Shown piece after piece: positions 28,815 to 39,834 of a DNA stretch of 64,000 nucleotides. A program made the position numbers and the translations under genes. Every line of letters begins with the position of its first letter. The stretch's first letter is position 1. The DNA comes from Bacteroidota bacterium (lineage in GTDB: Bacteria; Bacteroidota; Rhodothermia; Rhodothermales; UBA10348), in NCBI GenBank assembly GCA_029262775.1, contig JAJCYR010000021.1:1-64000 (forward strand), written 5' to 3'. Below the pieces are notes generated by a model. The model was not told the origin of the DNA. It worked only from the letters and a program-made list of their open reading frames with translations, and made no database searches.

Positions 28815-31077
28815 ACTGGCTTTCTGCACACTTATCGTGCTGCTGTCGGGGGTGGGACAGTCCCTCAATGTGGTCGCGCAGGTGGCCATTGTTCGGGGAA
28901 CGGTGACGGACGTAGCGTCTGGAGAGACGCTTCCGGGCGTCAACGTGGTGCTGTTTACCGGTGACGGTGATCTGGTCAAGGGGTCGGTGACCAACGAATC
29001 GGGGGTGTATGCCCTTTCGCGGATTTCACGCGGCGTGTATACGCTCAGGGCCACATTTGTGGGATTCGATGCCTGGGAGCGCAGCGTCCTGATTTCGACT
29101 GACGAGCGGACCATTGTGAACATTGAGCTTGAGACGACGCAGTCTGAGCTTGGAGAAGTCCTGGTGGAAGGCGACCGGCGGGACGGCATTGTGAAGGTGA
29201 CTGCCGGCCAGACGACCGTACTGCCCACCGATATTGACCTGGTGCCCTCGCCGGATGTGTCGGGTGACCTGGTCAATTATCTGACTGCCATGCCCGGGAT
29301 TGTGTCGGTGGGCGACCGCGGCGGCCAATTGTTTGTCCGCGGGGGAGAGCCGTGGCAGAACCTGATCCTGCTCGACGGCATGTGGGTCTACCAACCGTTT
29401 CACGTGCTTGGATTCTTTTCGGCGTTTCCGAGTGACATCATTTCGTCTGTCGATGTCTACGCCGGTGGATTTCCAAGCCAGTTCGGAGGGCGCCTGTCCT
29501 CGGTGATTGATGTGCGCAGCCGCAACGGCAATAAGCGATCATACGAGGGGTCGGCATCGATTGCGCCGTTTATTACCGGATTTACGCTGGAGGGACCGAT
29601 CGATACGAGTGGCAGGGTGTCCTTTCTGACATCGTACCGGGAGTCTGTCATTGAGCAGGGAGCTTCCCGTCTGGTGTCCGACGACCTGCCGTACTCTTTT
29701 GGTGACTTCTTCGGGAAAATCCACGCACTCCCGTCAGGGAATTCACAGCTGTCCATCAGTCTGCTCACGACCCACGACGAGGGTGCCGTGTTTGAAGGCA
29801 CAGCGGCTGAGCCGGCCGAGCAGGTGGAGTGGAAGAACACGGCAGCGGGTGTGCGCTATACGGTGCTTCCGAATGTTTTGCCGGCCATGGCCCAGTTCGG
29901 AATCAGCGTATCGAAGCTGGAATCAGACCAGAGTGTAGGGACGGCCAATTCCCGCAGCACCGAGATCCAGTCGGTCAACACCAACGCCGACATCACGTAC
30001 TTCAATGGCGATACGACGGTCCGGTGGGGCGTATTTGCGCGCTCCCTGCGTGCCGAGTCGAACCTCGGAGGGCTATTTCAGAACGTGGAACTGCGCGAGG
30101 AGTTTTTGACCGAAGTAGGTGCCTACGTGGAGCCGGAGTGGGAAGTGCGGGGTGGATGGGATGTGCGGCTGGGTCTGCGCGCCCACAGTTTTCCGAGCAA
30201 GAGTGTGAGTTTTCTGGAGCCCAGGCTCAGGCTTGTCCGGACGGGGCTCGTGAACGAGATCTCGCTGGCGGCGGGTATTTACCACCAGGAAATCGTGGGA
30301 CTGTTGGACCGGCGCGATGCGGCCGGCGTGTTTACGGCGTGGGCGGCCGTTCCCGACGGGTTCAGTGTGCCCTCGTCGGCGCATCTTATTGCCGGGTACC
30401 AGCGAACATTGTCAGACGCGCTGGAAATTGGCGTCGAGGTATACGGGAAGCAGTTACGCAACCTGTTCATTCCGGAATGGACGGCGTTCCCGCGGTTTAC
30501 GACGAACCTCCAGGAAGCAGATGGGGAAGTACTCGGTGGTGATTTCCGGTTGAACTATCAGACGGGCCCGTTCGGGGTATTCGTGACCTATGGGCTGTCG
30601 CGTACCCGCTACAACGCCAAACAGGAATCCCTGCCCATCTGGTTCGGGACCGATAAACTGGAATTCCGTCCGGCCCACGACCGGCGGCACCAGATCAATG
30701 TGGTTTCGAGGCTCGATACGAGGCTGGCAAATTTTTCGATGCGGTGGCAATTCGGCTCCGGTCTTCCGTTCAACCAGGCGCAGGGATTTGACGGGTTCGT
30801 GCTGCTCAACGGGAATGTGGACGTAACAACGGAATCGGGCAGCCGGCGCGTCATTTTCGATGAGCCCTTCGGCGGCGAACTGCCGACCTACCACCGGCTC
30901 GATGTATCGGCCGAAAAGTCGGTACAGTTGACGGGGCGCGGTTTGTTGACACTCCAGGCGGGTGTAATCAACATCTACGACCGATCGAACCTGTTTTTCC
31001 TGGACGTCTTCACGCAGAACCGGGTAGACCAGATACCCATCATTCCGAACTTCGGACTCAAGTTGGAATTCCAGTAG
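28804..31077 (+). CDS. TonB-dependent receptor with N-terminal carboxypeptidase-regulatory-like domain
   Basis: VRGTVTDVASGETLPGVNVVLFTGDG; plug LVNYLTAMPGIVSVGDRGGQLFVRGGEPWQNLILLDGMWVYQP. Confidence 0.92.
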   Translation: MRDKLAFCTLIVLLSGVGQSLNVVAQVAIVRGTVTDVASGETLPGVNVVLFTGDGDLVKGSVTNESGVYALSRISRGVYTLRATFVGFDAWERSVLISTDERTIVNIELETTQSELGEVLVEGDRRDGIVKVTAGQTTVLPTDIDLVPSPDVSGDLVNYLTAMPGIVSVGDRGGQLFVRGGEPWQNLILLDGMWVYQPFHVLGFFSAFPSDIISSVDVYAGGFPSQFGGRLSSVIDVRSRNGNKRSYEGSASIAPFITGFTLEGPIDTSGRVSFLTSYRESVIEQGASRLVSDDLPYSFGDFFGKIHALPSGNSQLSISLLTTHDEGAVFEGTAAEPAEQVEWKNTAAGVRYTVLPNVLPAMAQFGISVSKLESDQSVGTANSRSTEIQSVNTNADITYFNGDTTVRWGVFARSLRAESNLGGLFQNVELREEFLTEVGAYVEPEWEVRGGWDVRLGLRAHSFPSKSVSFLEPRLRLVRTGLVNEISLAAGIYHQEIVGLLDRRDAAGVFTAWAAVPDGFSVPSSAHLIAGYQRTLSDALEIGVEVYGKQLRNLFIPEWTAFPRFTTNLQEADGEVLGGDFRLNYQTGPFGVFVTYGLSRTRYNAKQESLPIWFGTDKLEFRPAHDRRHQINVVSRLDTRLANFSMRWQFGSGLPFNQAQGFDGFVLLNGNVDVTTESGSRRVIFDEPFGGELPTYHRLDVSAEKSVQLTGRGLLTLQAGVINIYDRSNLFFLDVFTQNRVDQIPIIPNFGLKLEFQ

Positions 31078-31081
31078 AGCC

Positions 31082-31975
31082 ATGCGAATCCTTCAGGTTG
31101 TGATGTTTCTGGCTGCCACCGTGGCGGCTGCCGTGCTGATTTCAGGATGCGAGGAGAATGTCAGTCCGATCGTACCGACGGAGCGCGTGTTTACGATGTG
31201 GGGTTTTTTGGACCCGACGGTGACCAGCCAAAAGGCCCGCGTCTTCCGGATTGAGTCTGTGCTTGAACCGACCCGCCCCGAGCCACTCGGAGCCACGATG
31301 TCGGTGACCGATGTGGCCTCGGGCAGCGCAACCGTATGGCGTGATTCGGTGATTCTGTTTCCGGACGGGTTCTATGGACACATCTACCTTGCCGAGCAGG
31401 AGATTGGTTTTGACCGGGAGTACCTGGTGGAGCTCGAGACGCTGGACGGCCTTGGTTCGTCGGCGCGTGTGCGAACGCCTGCCGAGACTTCTCCCGTAGT
31501 GTCTGAGATCCAGAATGTCCGCTTCAACGTCAAATTCCGTGTGCGTTGGGATAACGCGCCGCAGCTTCTGGACCTCAAGGTGCGCTATCATGTGGCCTTC
31601 CGCAGTCGTGGATCGGGCGCGGCGTTTACGTCCGGAGCCGTCACCCTGCGGACCGGAGCCGTGGAAACCGCAGCGGACGGAACGCCTGTCGTGCTGGTTG
31701 AACCAACGTCTGACCTGGGCGACATTCTGCAGCTGCTCAACCTGCAGGCAGGGCGCGACGAGATGGCATTGGATTCGATAACGGTCCTGCCATTCGTGGG
31801 GTCGGAGGAGTGGCGCTCGCCGACGGGTGATTTTGATCCGGAAGTGCTGGTACAGCCGGGGACATTGTCCAATGTGGACAATGGATTCGGGTTTTTCGGT
31901 TCGGGATTTGAAGATGCTTTTGTTGTTCACCTGCCCGAGGATGCCGTAGAGAATGCTGGTTTTACGGTTCGCTGA
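31082..31975 (+). CDS. DUF4249-like lipoprotein downstream of TonB receptor
   Basis: Lipobox LISGCEENVSPIVPTERVFTMWGFLDP; gene context. Confidence 0.55.
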   Translation: MRILQVVMFLAATVAAAVLISGCEENVSPIVPTERVFTMWGFLDPTVTSQKARVFRIESVLEPTRPEPLGATMSVTDVASGSATVWRDSVILFPDGFYGHIYLAEQEIGFDREYLVELETLDGLGSSARVRTPAETSPVVSEIQNVRFNVKFRVRWDNAPQLLDLKVRYHVAFRSRGSGAAFTSGAVTLRTGAVETAADGTPVVLVEPTSDLGDILQLLNLQAGRDEMALDSITVLPFVGSEEWRSPTGDFDPEVLVQPGTLSNVDNGFGFFGSGFEDAFVVHLPEDAVENAGFTVR

Positions 31976-32038
31976 TTTGTCCCGAATCAGTTTGAACTTC
32001 GCGGAGTACCATGGCATGGATAAAACCGTACTAACAGC

Positions 32039-34522
32039 ATGATCATGATGAAGCGTTCGTTCTTCTTTGCAGTAATCCTGCTGCTGGGTGCAATAACCCT
32101 GGTCCAGGCTCCCTTGGCCCCGAATGCCACAGCGCAGTCCACCACGGACCCCATGACCGATGGCATTCTGTCGTTCCGCAACGGTGATTACAAGCAGGCG
32201 GTGTCGTTCTTCGACGCGGCTCTTGAGGCCGACCCGCAGAATGCGGAGGCACACTTCCTGCTGGCTCGAATTTTTTGGGAGACCCCTCTCAGGAACGTGA
32301 GGCGTGCGGGAGACGAGTTGGAAAAAGCCATTGACCTCGAGCCCGAAAATGTGCAATACCTCGTAGCCTCTCTGCAGCAGAACAAGGCCGATGCATCGAA
32401 TTTCATCACGGAAAAAATCCGCGAGAGCAAGCGGCGCGATCTGGCTCGTACTATTCTTGAACTGGATCCGGACAACTCGTTCGCGCACGAGGAAATGGGC
32501 AGTACCTACATTCGTGATTTCTGGAGGTACCGCAATGCGCTCATGTACCCGGCGCTGACCTTCAATGAATACAAGTACCGGAGTTCGACGACGATTGATC
32601 CGATGGCCGGCTACCTGGTGGATCAGGTACGGGAGTTTGACGAGGCCCAGGGTAATCCGGAGCCAGAGCCCCTGAATACGGAACTCTTAGGTGCGGTCGA
32701 GGCCAATTATGATCCGAATTCGATCTTCATGGCCGATGAGTTCGATGTGGAAACATTGAGGCGGCAGGGTATTCCTGTGATGGACCTCTCAAGCCGGGCC
32801 CAGAAAGCCTATGACAAGGCCATCATGCACCTCGGAAAGGCACTGGAAATGGATCCGCGGCAGCGCTCGGTGTATGATCACCTCATGGAAATCTATGCGC
32901 TCAAGGGAGAGTACGAGGAGGCCATGAGCATGCTGTCGCAGATGTACGTGTTTTTCCCGGAGGACAACAAACTCTGGACGTACCTGGGCTATACCCACTA
33001 CAACCTGGGCAACATGGATGCAGCCTCCAAGTCCTTCGAGACGGCATTCAAGTACATGACCCCGGAGGAACAACAGGCCTACGAGGGGTTGGAGCACATT
33101 CTTCCGCGAAATGAGAAGAAGGCCTACGAGGCGGACAGGATTGCCTACGCAGCGCGCTTCTGGACCAGCAAGGATCCGCGGTATCTGACGCCGTACAATG
33201 AGCGCAGAATGGAGCACTATGTTCGTCTGACCTACGCCGACCTGCTCTATGGCGCCCCCGATCTGGACCTGCGGGGTTGGAATACGGAGCGGGGCGCCAT
33301 TCTCGTGCGGTATGGTCCGCCCCAGGGAGATGTCGTGATCATTCCCCGGAGTACGTCTGGTGTCAGACAGGGCGTGGCACCGGTGAGTGGATCCCAGTCC
33401 GATCCAACGGGAAGTACGGGTCTGGCTCTCGAAGTGGGTCGTAACGGGTCCGGTATGGACCTTGCAGAAGAAGCAAACACGTTCAACATCTGGGATTACG
33501 GTGAATTCAAGTTTGTTTTTGAGGATCCTTTCCGCAACGGTGAATACCGACTGTACAGCCCATCTGCGTCTGAAATTGCAGACGGGTCGCTTCCATGGGC
33601 CAATGATTACACCATCAAGGCCAAAGAAACCTTTCTGGAGACGCCAGAGCGTTACGAATACGAGGCGCCGGGTCGCCAGGTAGAGCTTCCCTATATGGTG
33701 TCGTCCTTCCGAGGACAGAATGGGCAGACCGATGTGATTGTCAACTATGGCATTCCTATTACGGAAAACCTGAAGGACGGACAGGACGTGATAAACATCA
33801 CGGCCAGCACCGGTACATTTGTGGTTGCCGGGAACCGGGACATGCTCGTCGAGCGCCGGAACGTGATTTATGGTCTGAGGACGGAGCAGATCGTTCCCTT
33901 CATTGACACGCAGTTGTGGATCAATACGGTGGAAGCGGAGGTCCCGCCCGGAAAACATGAGGTCTCGGTCGAATTCGAGACGGCGGGTGGCGGCACGGTC
34001 GCCGTGCAGCGCCGTGAGGTTGATATTCATGACTTCTCGGGTGACCGCCTGGCCATGTCGGACATCCTGCTGGCCTATCGGATTGAAGACACGGCCAACG
34101 GAAAGCCCATCATTCCCTCGGACGTGGTCCGGCGTAACCTGTCCATTCAGCCGGCCCCGTGGTCAGTATTCGGTATTGATCAGCCCATTTATCTCTACTT
34201 CGAGGTGTACAACCTGGAAATGGGCGAGGACGGCACGGCCCGATACGACATCGAGGCGACCCTCACGCCAAAAGAAGGTGGAAATGCGGTAGGTCGTACC
34301 ATAGGACGCCTGCTGCGTCGCGACGCCGAGGGTGTGTCTGTACGACTACCCATCACGGTGCCATCTGAAACGGATGGCCAGTTCCTGATCCTCTCGGCAG
34401 AGAACCAGGCGCCGGGTCTCTACCTGCTGTCGGTCAAAATCCGGGACACAGTCTCTGGAGATACTGTGGATATGGAGCAGGACCTGTTCCTGGACGAACC
34501 GCTGTCTTCGGCTCAGAATTGA
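32039..34522 (+). CDS. TPR-containing GWxTD-domain protein
   Basis: N-terminal TPRs ([31 protein letters not shown]); [54 protein letters not shown]. Confidence 0.8.
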   Translation: MIMMKRSFFFAVILLLGAITLVQAPLAPNATAQSTTDPMTDGILSFRNGDYKQAVSFFDAALEADPQNAEAHFLLARIFWETPLRNVRRAGDELEKAIDLEPENVQYLVASLQQNKADASNFITEKIRESKRRDLARTILELDPDNSFAHEEMGSTYIRDFWRYRNALMYPALTFNEYKYRSSTTIDPMAGYLVDQVREFDEAQGNPEPEPLNTELLGAVEANYDPNSIFMADEFDVETLRRQGIPVMDLSSRAQKAYDKAIMHLGKALEMDPRQRSVYDHLMEIYALKGEYEEAMSMLSQMYVFFPEDNKLWTYLGYTHYNLGNMDAASKSFETAFKYMTPEEQQAYEGLEHILPRNEKKAYEADRIAYAARFWTSKDPRYLTPYNERRMEHYVRLTYADLLYGAPDLDLRGWNTERGAILVRYGPPQGDVVIIPRSTSGVRQGVAPVSGSQSDPTGSTGLALEVGRNGSGMDLAEEANTFNIWDYGEFKFVFEDPFRNGEYRLYSPSASEIADGSLPWANDYTIKAKETFLETPERYEYEAPGRQVELPYMVSSFRGQNGQTDVIVNYGIPITENLKDGQDVINITASTGTFVVAGNRDMLVERRNVIYGLRTEQIVPFIDTQLWINTVEAEVPPGKHEVSVEFETAGGGTVAVQRREVDIHDFSGDRLAMSDILLAYRIEDTANGKPIIPSDVVRRNLSIQPAPWSVFGIDQPIYLYFEVYNLEMGEDGTARYDIEATLTPKEGGNAVGRTIGRLLRRDAEGVSVRLPITVPSETDGQFLILSAENQAPGLYLLSVKIRDTVSGDTVDMEQDLFLDEPLSSAQN

Positions 34523-35013
34523 GATTGCGTCTTACTATCCATGTCTGAAACGAGGTCGCGCAGATTCTTCCTGTAAGACTCCATGGCATCGAGCAGGTCG
34601 TCCCGGCTGGCTGCAAGGACTTGAACGGCCAATAATCCCGCATTTTTGGCACCGCCAATAGCGACGGTGGCGACCGGCACGCCACCGGGCATCTGGACGA
34701 TGGAGAGCAGCGAATCCATTCCATTGAGATGCCGACCGGGTACGGGCACCCCGATGACCGGTAGCGGCGTCGAGGCGGCAATCATGCCAGGCAGGTGAGC
34801 GGCTCCCCCTGCGCCGGCGATGATTACCCGGATTCCACGGGACCTGGCGGTTTTGGCGTATTCTGTCATGACGTCCGGCGTCCGGTGTGCCGAGAGTACC
34901 CGGACCTCGAACGAAATGCCAAACTCGTGGAGCACATGGGCGGCTTCCTCCATGACGGGCAGGTCCGAACTGCTTCCCATGGCAATACCAACGATGGGAT
35001 GTGTATCAGGCAT
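34513..35013 (-). CDS. purE: 5-(carboxyamino)imidazole ribonucleotide mutase
   Basis: [39 protein letters not shown]. Confidence 0.98.
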   Translation of the reverse strand: MPDTHPIVGIAMGSSSDLPVMEEAAHVLHEFGISFEVRVLSAHRTPDVMTEYAKTARSRGIRVIIAGAGGAAHLPGMIAASTPLPVIGVPVPGRHLNGMDSLLSIVQMPGGVPVATVAIGGAKNAGLLAVQVLAASRDDLLDAMESYRKNLRDLVSDMDSKTQSQF

Positions 35014-35027
35014 GATCTTTTTTCTGT

Positions 35028-36161
35028 TTACAGTTGGACATGGGCGGCGGCTTCCTCGGCCAGCTTCAGGGCCGCTTCGGTGGTCGAGGCCGTGACGGTG
35101 ACGTGCCCCATTTTGCGTTTCGGCCGCACCTCCCGCTTACCATAGATATGGATGGATGCGCCGGGTACCGCCATGGCCTCGCGCAGTCCTGTGGTACCGG
35201 CCATTCCGGACCGGTGGCCCAGAATGTTGACCATGGCCGCGGCCGGTACGCGTAGCGACGGGTCCCCGAGCGGCCAGCCCGAAACCGACCTCACATGGTT
35301 CTCGAACTGGGAGGTATGACAGGCCTCAATGGAAAAATGTCCCGTATTGTGGGGCCTGGGGGCCAGTTCGTTGACAAGGATGGAGCCGTCCTCAAGCTCG
35401 AAAAGCTCCACTCCCAAGAGCCCCACCGCATGGACCGCTTCAGCGGCACGCCGGGCGAGTTCCACAACACGGGCGGCCGTAGCCGAGGCGATAGGCGCCG
35501 GAGCCAGTACAGCATGGCACCGATGGTCTTGCTGAATGGTGTGAACGGCCGGATACGTGACGTGCGCGCCCGAAGCTGAACGGACCACCACGATAGCCAA
35601 CTCCCGTCGAAAGGGAATAAAGGCCTCGACGAGCAGTCCATCATCGGCCGCAAGTGCATCCCAGGCCGGACCTATGTCTTCGCTCGCGTACGCCGTGGCG
35701 TTCCCATATCCGTCGTAGGACCCCTCGAATTTCTTGAGGAGTACCGGGAATCCAAACGAACGGGCGGCATCGTGCGCTTCGTCCAGACTGTGGCAGCACA
35801 CATAATCGGCCACGGGAATACCGGCGCTGCGCAGCGCATTCTTCTGGCGCCCCTTGTGCCGAATGGTATGAAGCGTGTTTCCGGATGGATACACAGGAAT
35901 GCGCCCGGCTGCTACCTCCTCGGCCCGGTCGGCAGGAGCCCATTCGCTTTCCACCGTGATGACATCACACCGTTCCACGAATCGTTCGAGTACGTTCATG
36001 TCTGTCCAGTCGCCCACATGGGCATGTCCAATTCCCTCAACAGGGGCTGCAGGGCTGGGCGAGAGTGTGTGCACATCAAAACCGAGCCGGAGTGCGGCCA
36101 GGGCAGACATGCGTCCAAGCTGCCCGCCTCCGAGGATGCCAATAGTGGGAAAGGTACTCAT
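35028..36161 (-). CDS. purK: 5-(carboxyamino)imidazole ribonucleotide synthase
   Basis: [33 protein letters not shown]-grasp; [18 protein letters not shown]. Confidence 0.97.
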   Translation of the reverse strand: MSTFPTIGILGGGQLGRMSALAALRLGFDVHTLSPSPAAPVEGIGHAHVGDWTDMNVLERFVERCDVITVESEWAPADRAEEVAAGRIPVYPSGNTLHTIRHKGRQKNALRSAGIPVADYVCCHSLDEAHDAARSFGFPVLLKKFEGSYDGYGNATAYASEDIGPAWDALAADDGLLVEAFIPFRRELAIVVVRSASGAHVTYPAVHTIQQDHRCHAVLAPAPIASATAARVVELARRAAEAVHAVGLLGVELFELEDGSILVNELAPRPHNTGHFSIEACHTSQFENHVRSVSGWPLGDPSLRVPAAAMVNILGHRSGMAGTTGLREAMAVPGASIHIYGKREVRPKRKMGHVTVTASTTEAALKLAEEAAAHVQL

Positions 36162-36187
36162 GTACGGCAGGTCAGGGCGTGTTAACA

Positions 36188-38650
36188 TTACGTGGCAGAA
36201 CCACGCAGGAATTCGTCGAGCGCTTCGAGGTCGTCCATGTATACCGAGCGTGCCTTGGAGCCCTCAAACGGGCCAACGATGCCGGCATCTTCAAGCTGAT
36301 CGACAATACGGGCGGCACGTGCGTATCCAACAGATAATTTTCGCTGTAACAGGGATACGGATCCCTGCTGTGCCCGAACAATGATTCGGGCGGCCTCGTC
36401 GAACAGTTCATCCCGGTCCTGGGATGCGCTCCGGCCCGTGCCGCCCGTGGACTCCGATTCGGTTTCAATGGAGGGCAGGATGTAGGGCCCTGGCCCTTCC
36501 TGGTCCGCGATGTAGCCGGTAACGCGGTCTATTTCGGCAAGCGATACGAACGGGCCCTGTAGTCGCATGATACGACTGCCCAGCATGTAGAGCAGGTCAC
36601 CGTTACCGACGAGTCCTTCCGCGCCATTCTGGTCGAGAATGGTTCGGGAGTCGACTTTCGATGCTACCTGGTAGGCAACGCGTGCCGGGAAATTGGCCTT
36701 GATCAGGCCCGTGATGACATCGACGGACGGTCGCTGGGTGGCCAGGATCAAGTGAATACCCACGGCACGGGCCATCTGGGCAAGCCGGGCGATGGGCGCT
36801 TCAATGTCCTTGCCGGCGGTCATCATGAGATCGGCCAGCTCGTCGACCACGACCACGATGTAGGGGAGCAGCCGGTGGCCGCCCTCTTCGCTGAGACCTC
36901 CTTTCTGGAAGCGATCATTGTACTCGCGGATGGATCGGACGCCGGCCTCCTTGAGCAGGTCATATCTGAGTTCCATCTCCTTCTCACACGACTTGAGTGT
37001 TCCCAGGGCCTGGTGGAAGTCGGTGATGATGGCATCGTCGGCCTCGGGCGGCATGGCGACGTAGTGGGACGTGATCTGGGCGTAGACGGATAATTCGATC
37101 TTTTTGGGATCGATCATCACGAATTTGAGGAGCGATGGGGGGACGGAATAGAGCAGTCCGGCGATAAAGGTGTTGACACCAACCGATTTACCCGATCCGG
37201 TAGCACCCGCGATCAACATGTGCGGCAGTTTGGTGAGGTCCTGCAGCACGACTTCCCCTTCAATGGATTTTCCCATGATGAGGGGGAGTTCCATGGTGGT
37301 TTCCGAAAACGTGCGCGTTTCCACCACGTCACGGACCAGCACCAGCTCCCGGTGGCGGTTCGGAATTTCCACCCCGATGGCTGATTTGCCGGGAATGGGC
37401 GCGATCATGCGGATACCCCGGGCCGCAAGTGCCATGGCGAGATCGTTCTCGAGGGCGGTAATGCGGCTGATCTTGACCCCCGGGGCGGGTGTCAATTCGT
37501 AGAGTGTGACGGTGGGACCGACGATGGCATCGATTGAAATGATTTCGATGTTATACGTGGCGAGCTTGTCGAGCAGGACCTGCTTGTTGTCCTCGAGTTC
37601 GTCATAGTCGACCCGTGGTCCGGTGGACTCCGCCTCATTGAGAAGTTCTACGGGTGGGGTGACGAAGGCGTATTCTCCCGTCCGGAAGGCACCCTGTTTG
37701 CTGCGCCGGGCCTTTTCCTCGACAATCTGTTCGTGCACGCGTATTTCTACGTCGCGTTCGGCGCCATCCGTGCTCTCCGCGCCATTCTGCCCGTCCTGTG
37801 GGGCCCGTGGTGCCGAAACAGTACGGGGTGCCTGGCGTCGCTCGGATTCACCCGTCATGGCTTCCCGGCGCGTGGCAGCGGCGGCTTCGGCGCGCAGCTT
37901 CTCCCGCTCGCCGGCGCTTTCCCTCGTCTGTCTGGCGGTCGTCCTGCGTTCTTCCTCCAGCAACTGGCTGCGCCGTTCGGTACGGGCTTGCCGCCGGGCC
38001 GAGCGCTGTAGCCACCACCTCTCGACAGTCTGGTAGGCGCTTCGGAACAGGTGCTCGAGGCGATCCATCGTGCGCTGTATGTCCCGGTCCACAAGTAGCA
38101 GTGCCGCCAGGATGATGATCAGGATGAGCAGCAGCAGCGATCCTGTCTGTCCAAACACGCTCTGCATCCAGGCGGCCGATCCCGTGCCCCACAAACCGGT
38201 CCATGCCTGGATGTCCGCATCCATCCGGGTCGACATCCAGCCAAAGAGCGTGGAGAGTACGAAAGAGGTGCCGAGAACAAGTAGTGTGGTAGTTTTGAGC
38301 GATTCAAGACGGCGGTGGCGGAGCAGGGCGTAGCCCCATGCCACGAGGAGGCCGGGCCAGAGGACGACGGCATACCCGAGGAAAGAGGGGATCAGAATGC
38401 GGCTCAACCATGCTCCGGTAAGGCCCAGCGCATTGACAACCGTTCGGTCGCCTGGCCGGAGCAGCAGGTCGAACGAAAAGCGCTGGGCCACGGGGTTGTC
38501 GGCTGCGTCGTAGGTGAGAAGGGCGAGCAGCGTGAGCAGGCCAATTCCCAGGACGGCCACACCCAGCACTTCCTGTTTCCGCTCACCGGACACAAACGGA
38601 CTTGCCGGATCCGCCTTTCTGACCGTGCGCTTTTTGATTGTCGATGCCAT
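36188..38650 (-). CDS. ftsK: DNA translocase FtsK/SpoIIIE
   Basis: N-terminal TM helices; HMLIAGATGSGKSVGVNTFI; C-terminal gamma domain SVSLLQRKLSVGYARAARIVDQLEDAGIVGPFEGSKAR. Confidence 0.97.
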   Translation of the reverse strand: MASTIKKRTVRKADPASPFVSGERKQEVLGVAVLGIGLLTLLALLTYDAADNPVAQRFSFDLLLRPGDRTVVNALGLTGAWLSRILIPSFLGYAVVLWPGLLVAWGYALLRHRRLESLKTTTLLVLGTSFVLSTLFGWMSTRMDADIQAWTGLWGTGSAAWMQSVFGQTGSLLLLILIIILAALLLVDRDIQRTMDRLEHLFRSAYQTVERWWLQRSARRQARTERRSQLLEEERRTTARQTRESAGEREKLRAEAAAATRREAMTGESERRQAPRTVSAPRAPQDGQNGAESTDGAERDVEIRVHEQIVEEKARRSKQGAFRTGEYAFVTPPVELLNEAESTGPRVDYDELEDNKQVLLDKLATYNIEIISIDAIVGPTVTLYELTPAPGVKISRITALENDLAMALAARGIRMIAPIPGKSAIGVEIPNRHRELVLVRDVVETRTFSETTMELPLIMGKSIEGEVVLQDLTKLPHMLIAGATGSGKSVGVNTFIAGLLYSVPPSLLKFVMIDPKKIELSVYAQITSHYVAMPPEADDAIITDFHQALGTLKSCEKEMELRYDLLKEAGVRSIREYNDRFQKGGLSEEGGHRLLPYIVVVVDELADLMMTAGKDIEAPIARLAQMARAVGIHLILATQRPSVDVITGLIKANFPARVAYQVASKVDSRTILDQNGAEGLVGNGDLLYMLGSRIMRLQGPFVSLAEIDRVTGYIADQEGPGPYILPSIETESESTGGTGRSASQDRDELFDEAARIIVRAQQGSVSLLQRKLSVGYARAARIVDQLEDAGIVGPFEGSKARSVYMDDLEALDEFLRGSAT

Positions 38651-38667
38651 GCCTCAAAGGTACGATA

Positions 38668-39783
38668 TCAACTTTCAGTCCGCTTCACGTGAAACGGCGG
38701 TCTGGTGACCTTTACGGCCGTTGACCGGCCCCGCGCCGAGACCTGGAGCAGCGAGCCGGGCGTTGTGAATTCCGGCCGATTTTCTACGTATCCCAGCCCG
38801 ACGCCCTTCGACAGTGTAGGCGATTGGGATCCGGACGTGACTACGCCGACCGCCTCGCCCGATGGGGCAAGCAGTTCGTTTCCAGCCCGCGGAATGCCCC
38901 GTTCTTCGGCAATGAAGCCGATCAGTTTGCGCGCTGGCCCGGATTCCTTGACCCGCCGCAGCGCATCCCGTCCGACAAAAGGTCCCGCTTCGAGTTTGGT
39001 GAGCCAGCCCAGGCCGGCCTCCAGAGGATTGGTCTCGACTGTCAAGTCGTTCCCGTAGAGACAGAACCCGGCTTCGAGCCGCAGCGTGTCGCGTGCCCCC
39101 AGCCCGGCCGGTAGGAGACCGAACTCCCGGCCCGCATCCATAAGCTTCGTCCAGATGGATGCGGCCTCCTCTGACGGACAGTACACTTCCACACCGGTTT
39201 CTCCCGTATATCCGGTGCGGGAAACCAGTAGATGCTTCGATCCCAGGCATTCGGCCGGGCGCTCGAAGTGGTAGAACTTGAGATCGGAAAAGTTGGTGCC
39301 CGATGCTTTTTCAAAAATGTCGAACGCCCGCGGCCCCTGCAGGGCCAGGAGGGCGGTCTCGTCCGATACGTCGCGAACGGAGACATCCGGCGGTGCATGC
39401 TGTTCAATCCACGCCATATCAACGTCTTTCCGCGATGCGTTGACGACGAGCACGTACATCTCCGATCCAAACCGGTACACCAGCAGGTCATCGATGATGC
39501 CACCGTCATCCTGGCACATGGCCGTATAGAGCGCCTTGCCGTCATAGAGCGATGTGACATCGTTCGTGACGAGACTGTCAACGAAGCGTTTGGCACCTGG
39601 ACCCGAGACCAGGAATTCACCCATGTGGCTGACATCGAACAGTCCGGCAGCCGTCCGGACGGCGTTGTGCTCATGGATGATGCCCGAGTACTGAAGCGGC
39701 ATATCATACCCGGCGAAGGGGACCATTTTGGCACCCAGTGCCTGGTGGATGGCGTGAAGAGGAGTCTTTTTTACGTCTGACAC
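38668..39783 (-). CDS. gcvT: Glycine cleavage system aminomethyltransferase (T protein)
   Basis: TPLHAIHQALGAKMVPFAGYDMPLQYSGIIHEHNAVRTAAGLFDVSHMGE. Confidence 0.97.
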   Translation of the reverse strand: MSDVKKTPLHAIHQALGAKMVPFAGYDMPLQYSGIIHEHNAVRTAAGLFDVSHMGEFLVSGPGAKRFVDSLVTNDVTSLYDGKALYTAMCQDDGGIIDDLLVYRFGSEMYVLVVNASRKDVDMAWIEQHAPPDVSVRDVSDETALLALQGPRAFDIFEKASGTNFSDLKFYHFERPAECLGSKHLLVSRTGYTGETGVEVYCPSEEAASIWTKLMDAGREFGLLPAGLGARDTLRLEAGFCLYGNDLTVETNPLEAGLGWLTKLEAGPFVGRDALRRVKESGPARKLIGFIAEERGIPRAGNELLAPSGEAVGVVTSGSQSPTLSKGVGLGYVENRPEFTTPGSLLQVSARGRSTAVKVTRPPFHVKRTES

Positions 39784-39834
39784 GGGAAGAAGTGGTTGTG
39801 GATGGCGTATGTGGTGGCGTGTTCTGTTCGGGTC

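Noticed and set aside
27804-29276. 490-aa minus-strand ORF
   Set aside because: Spans two sense genes (GWxTD-like and TonB receptor) antisense; no domain pattern.
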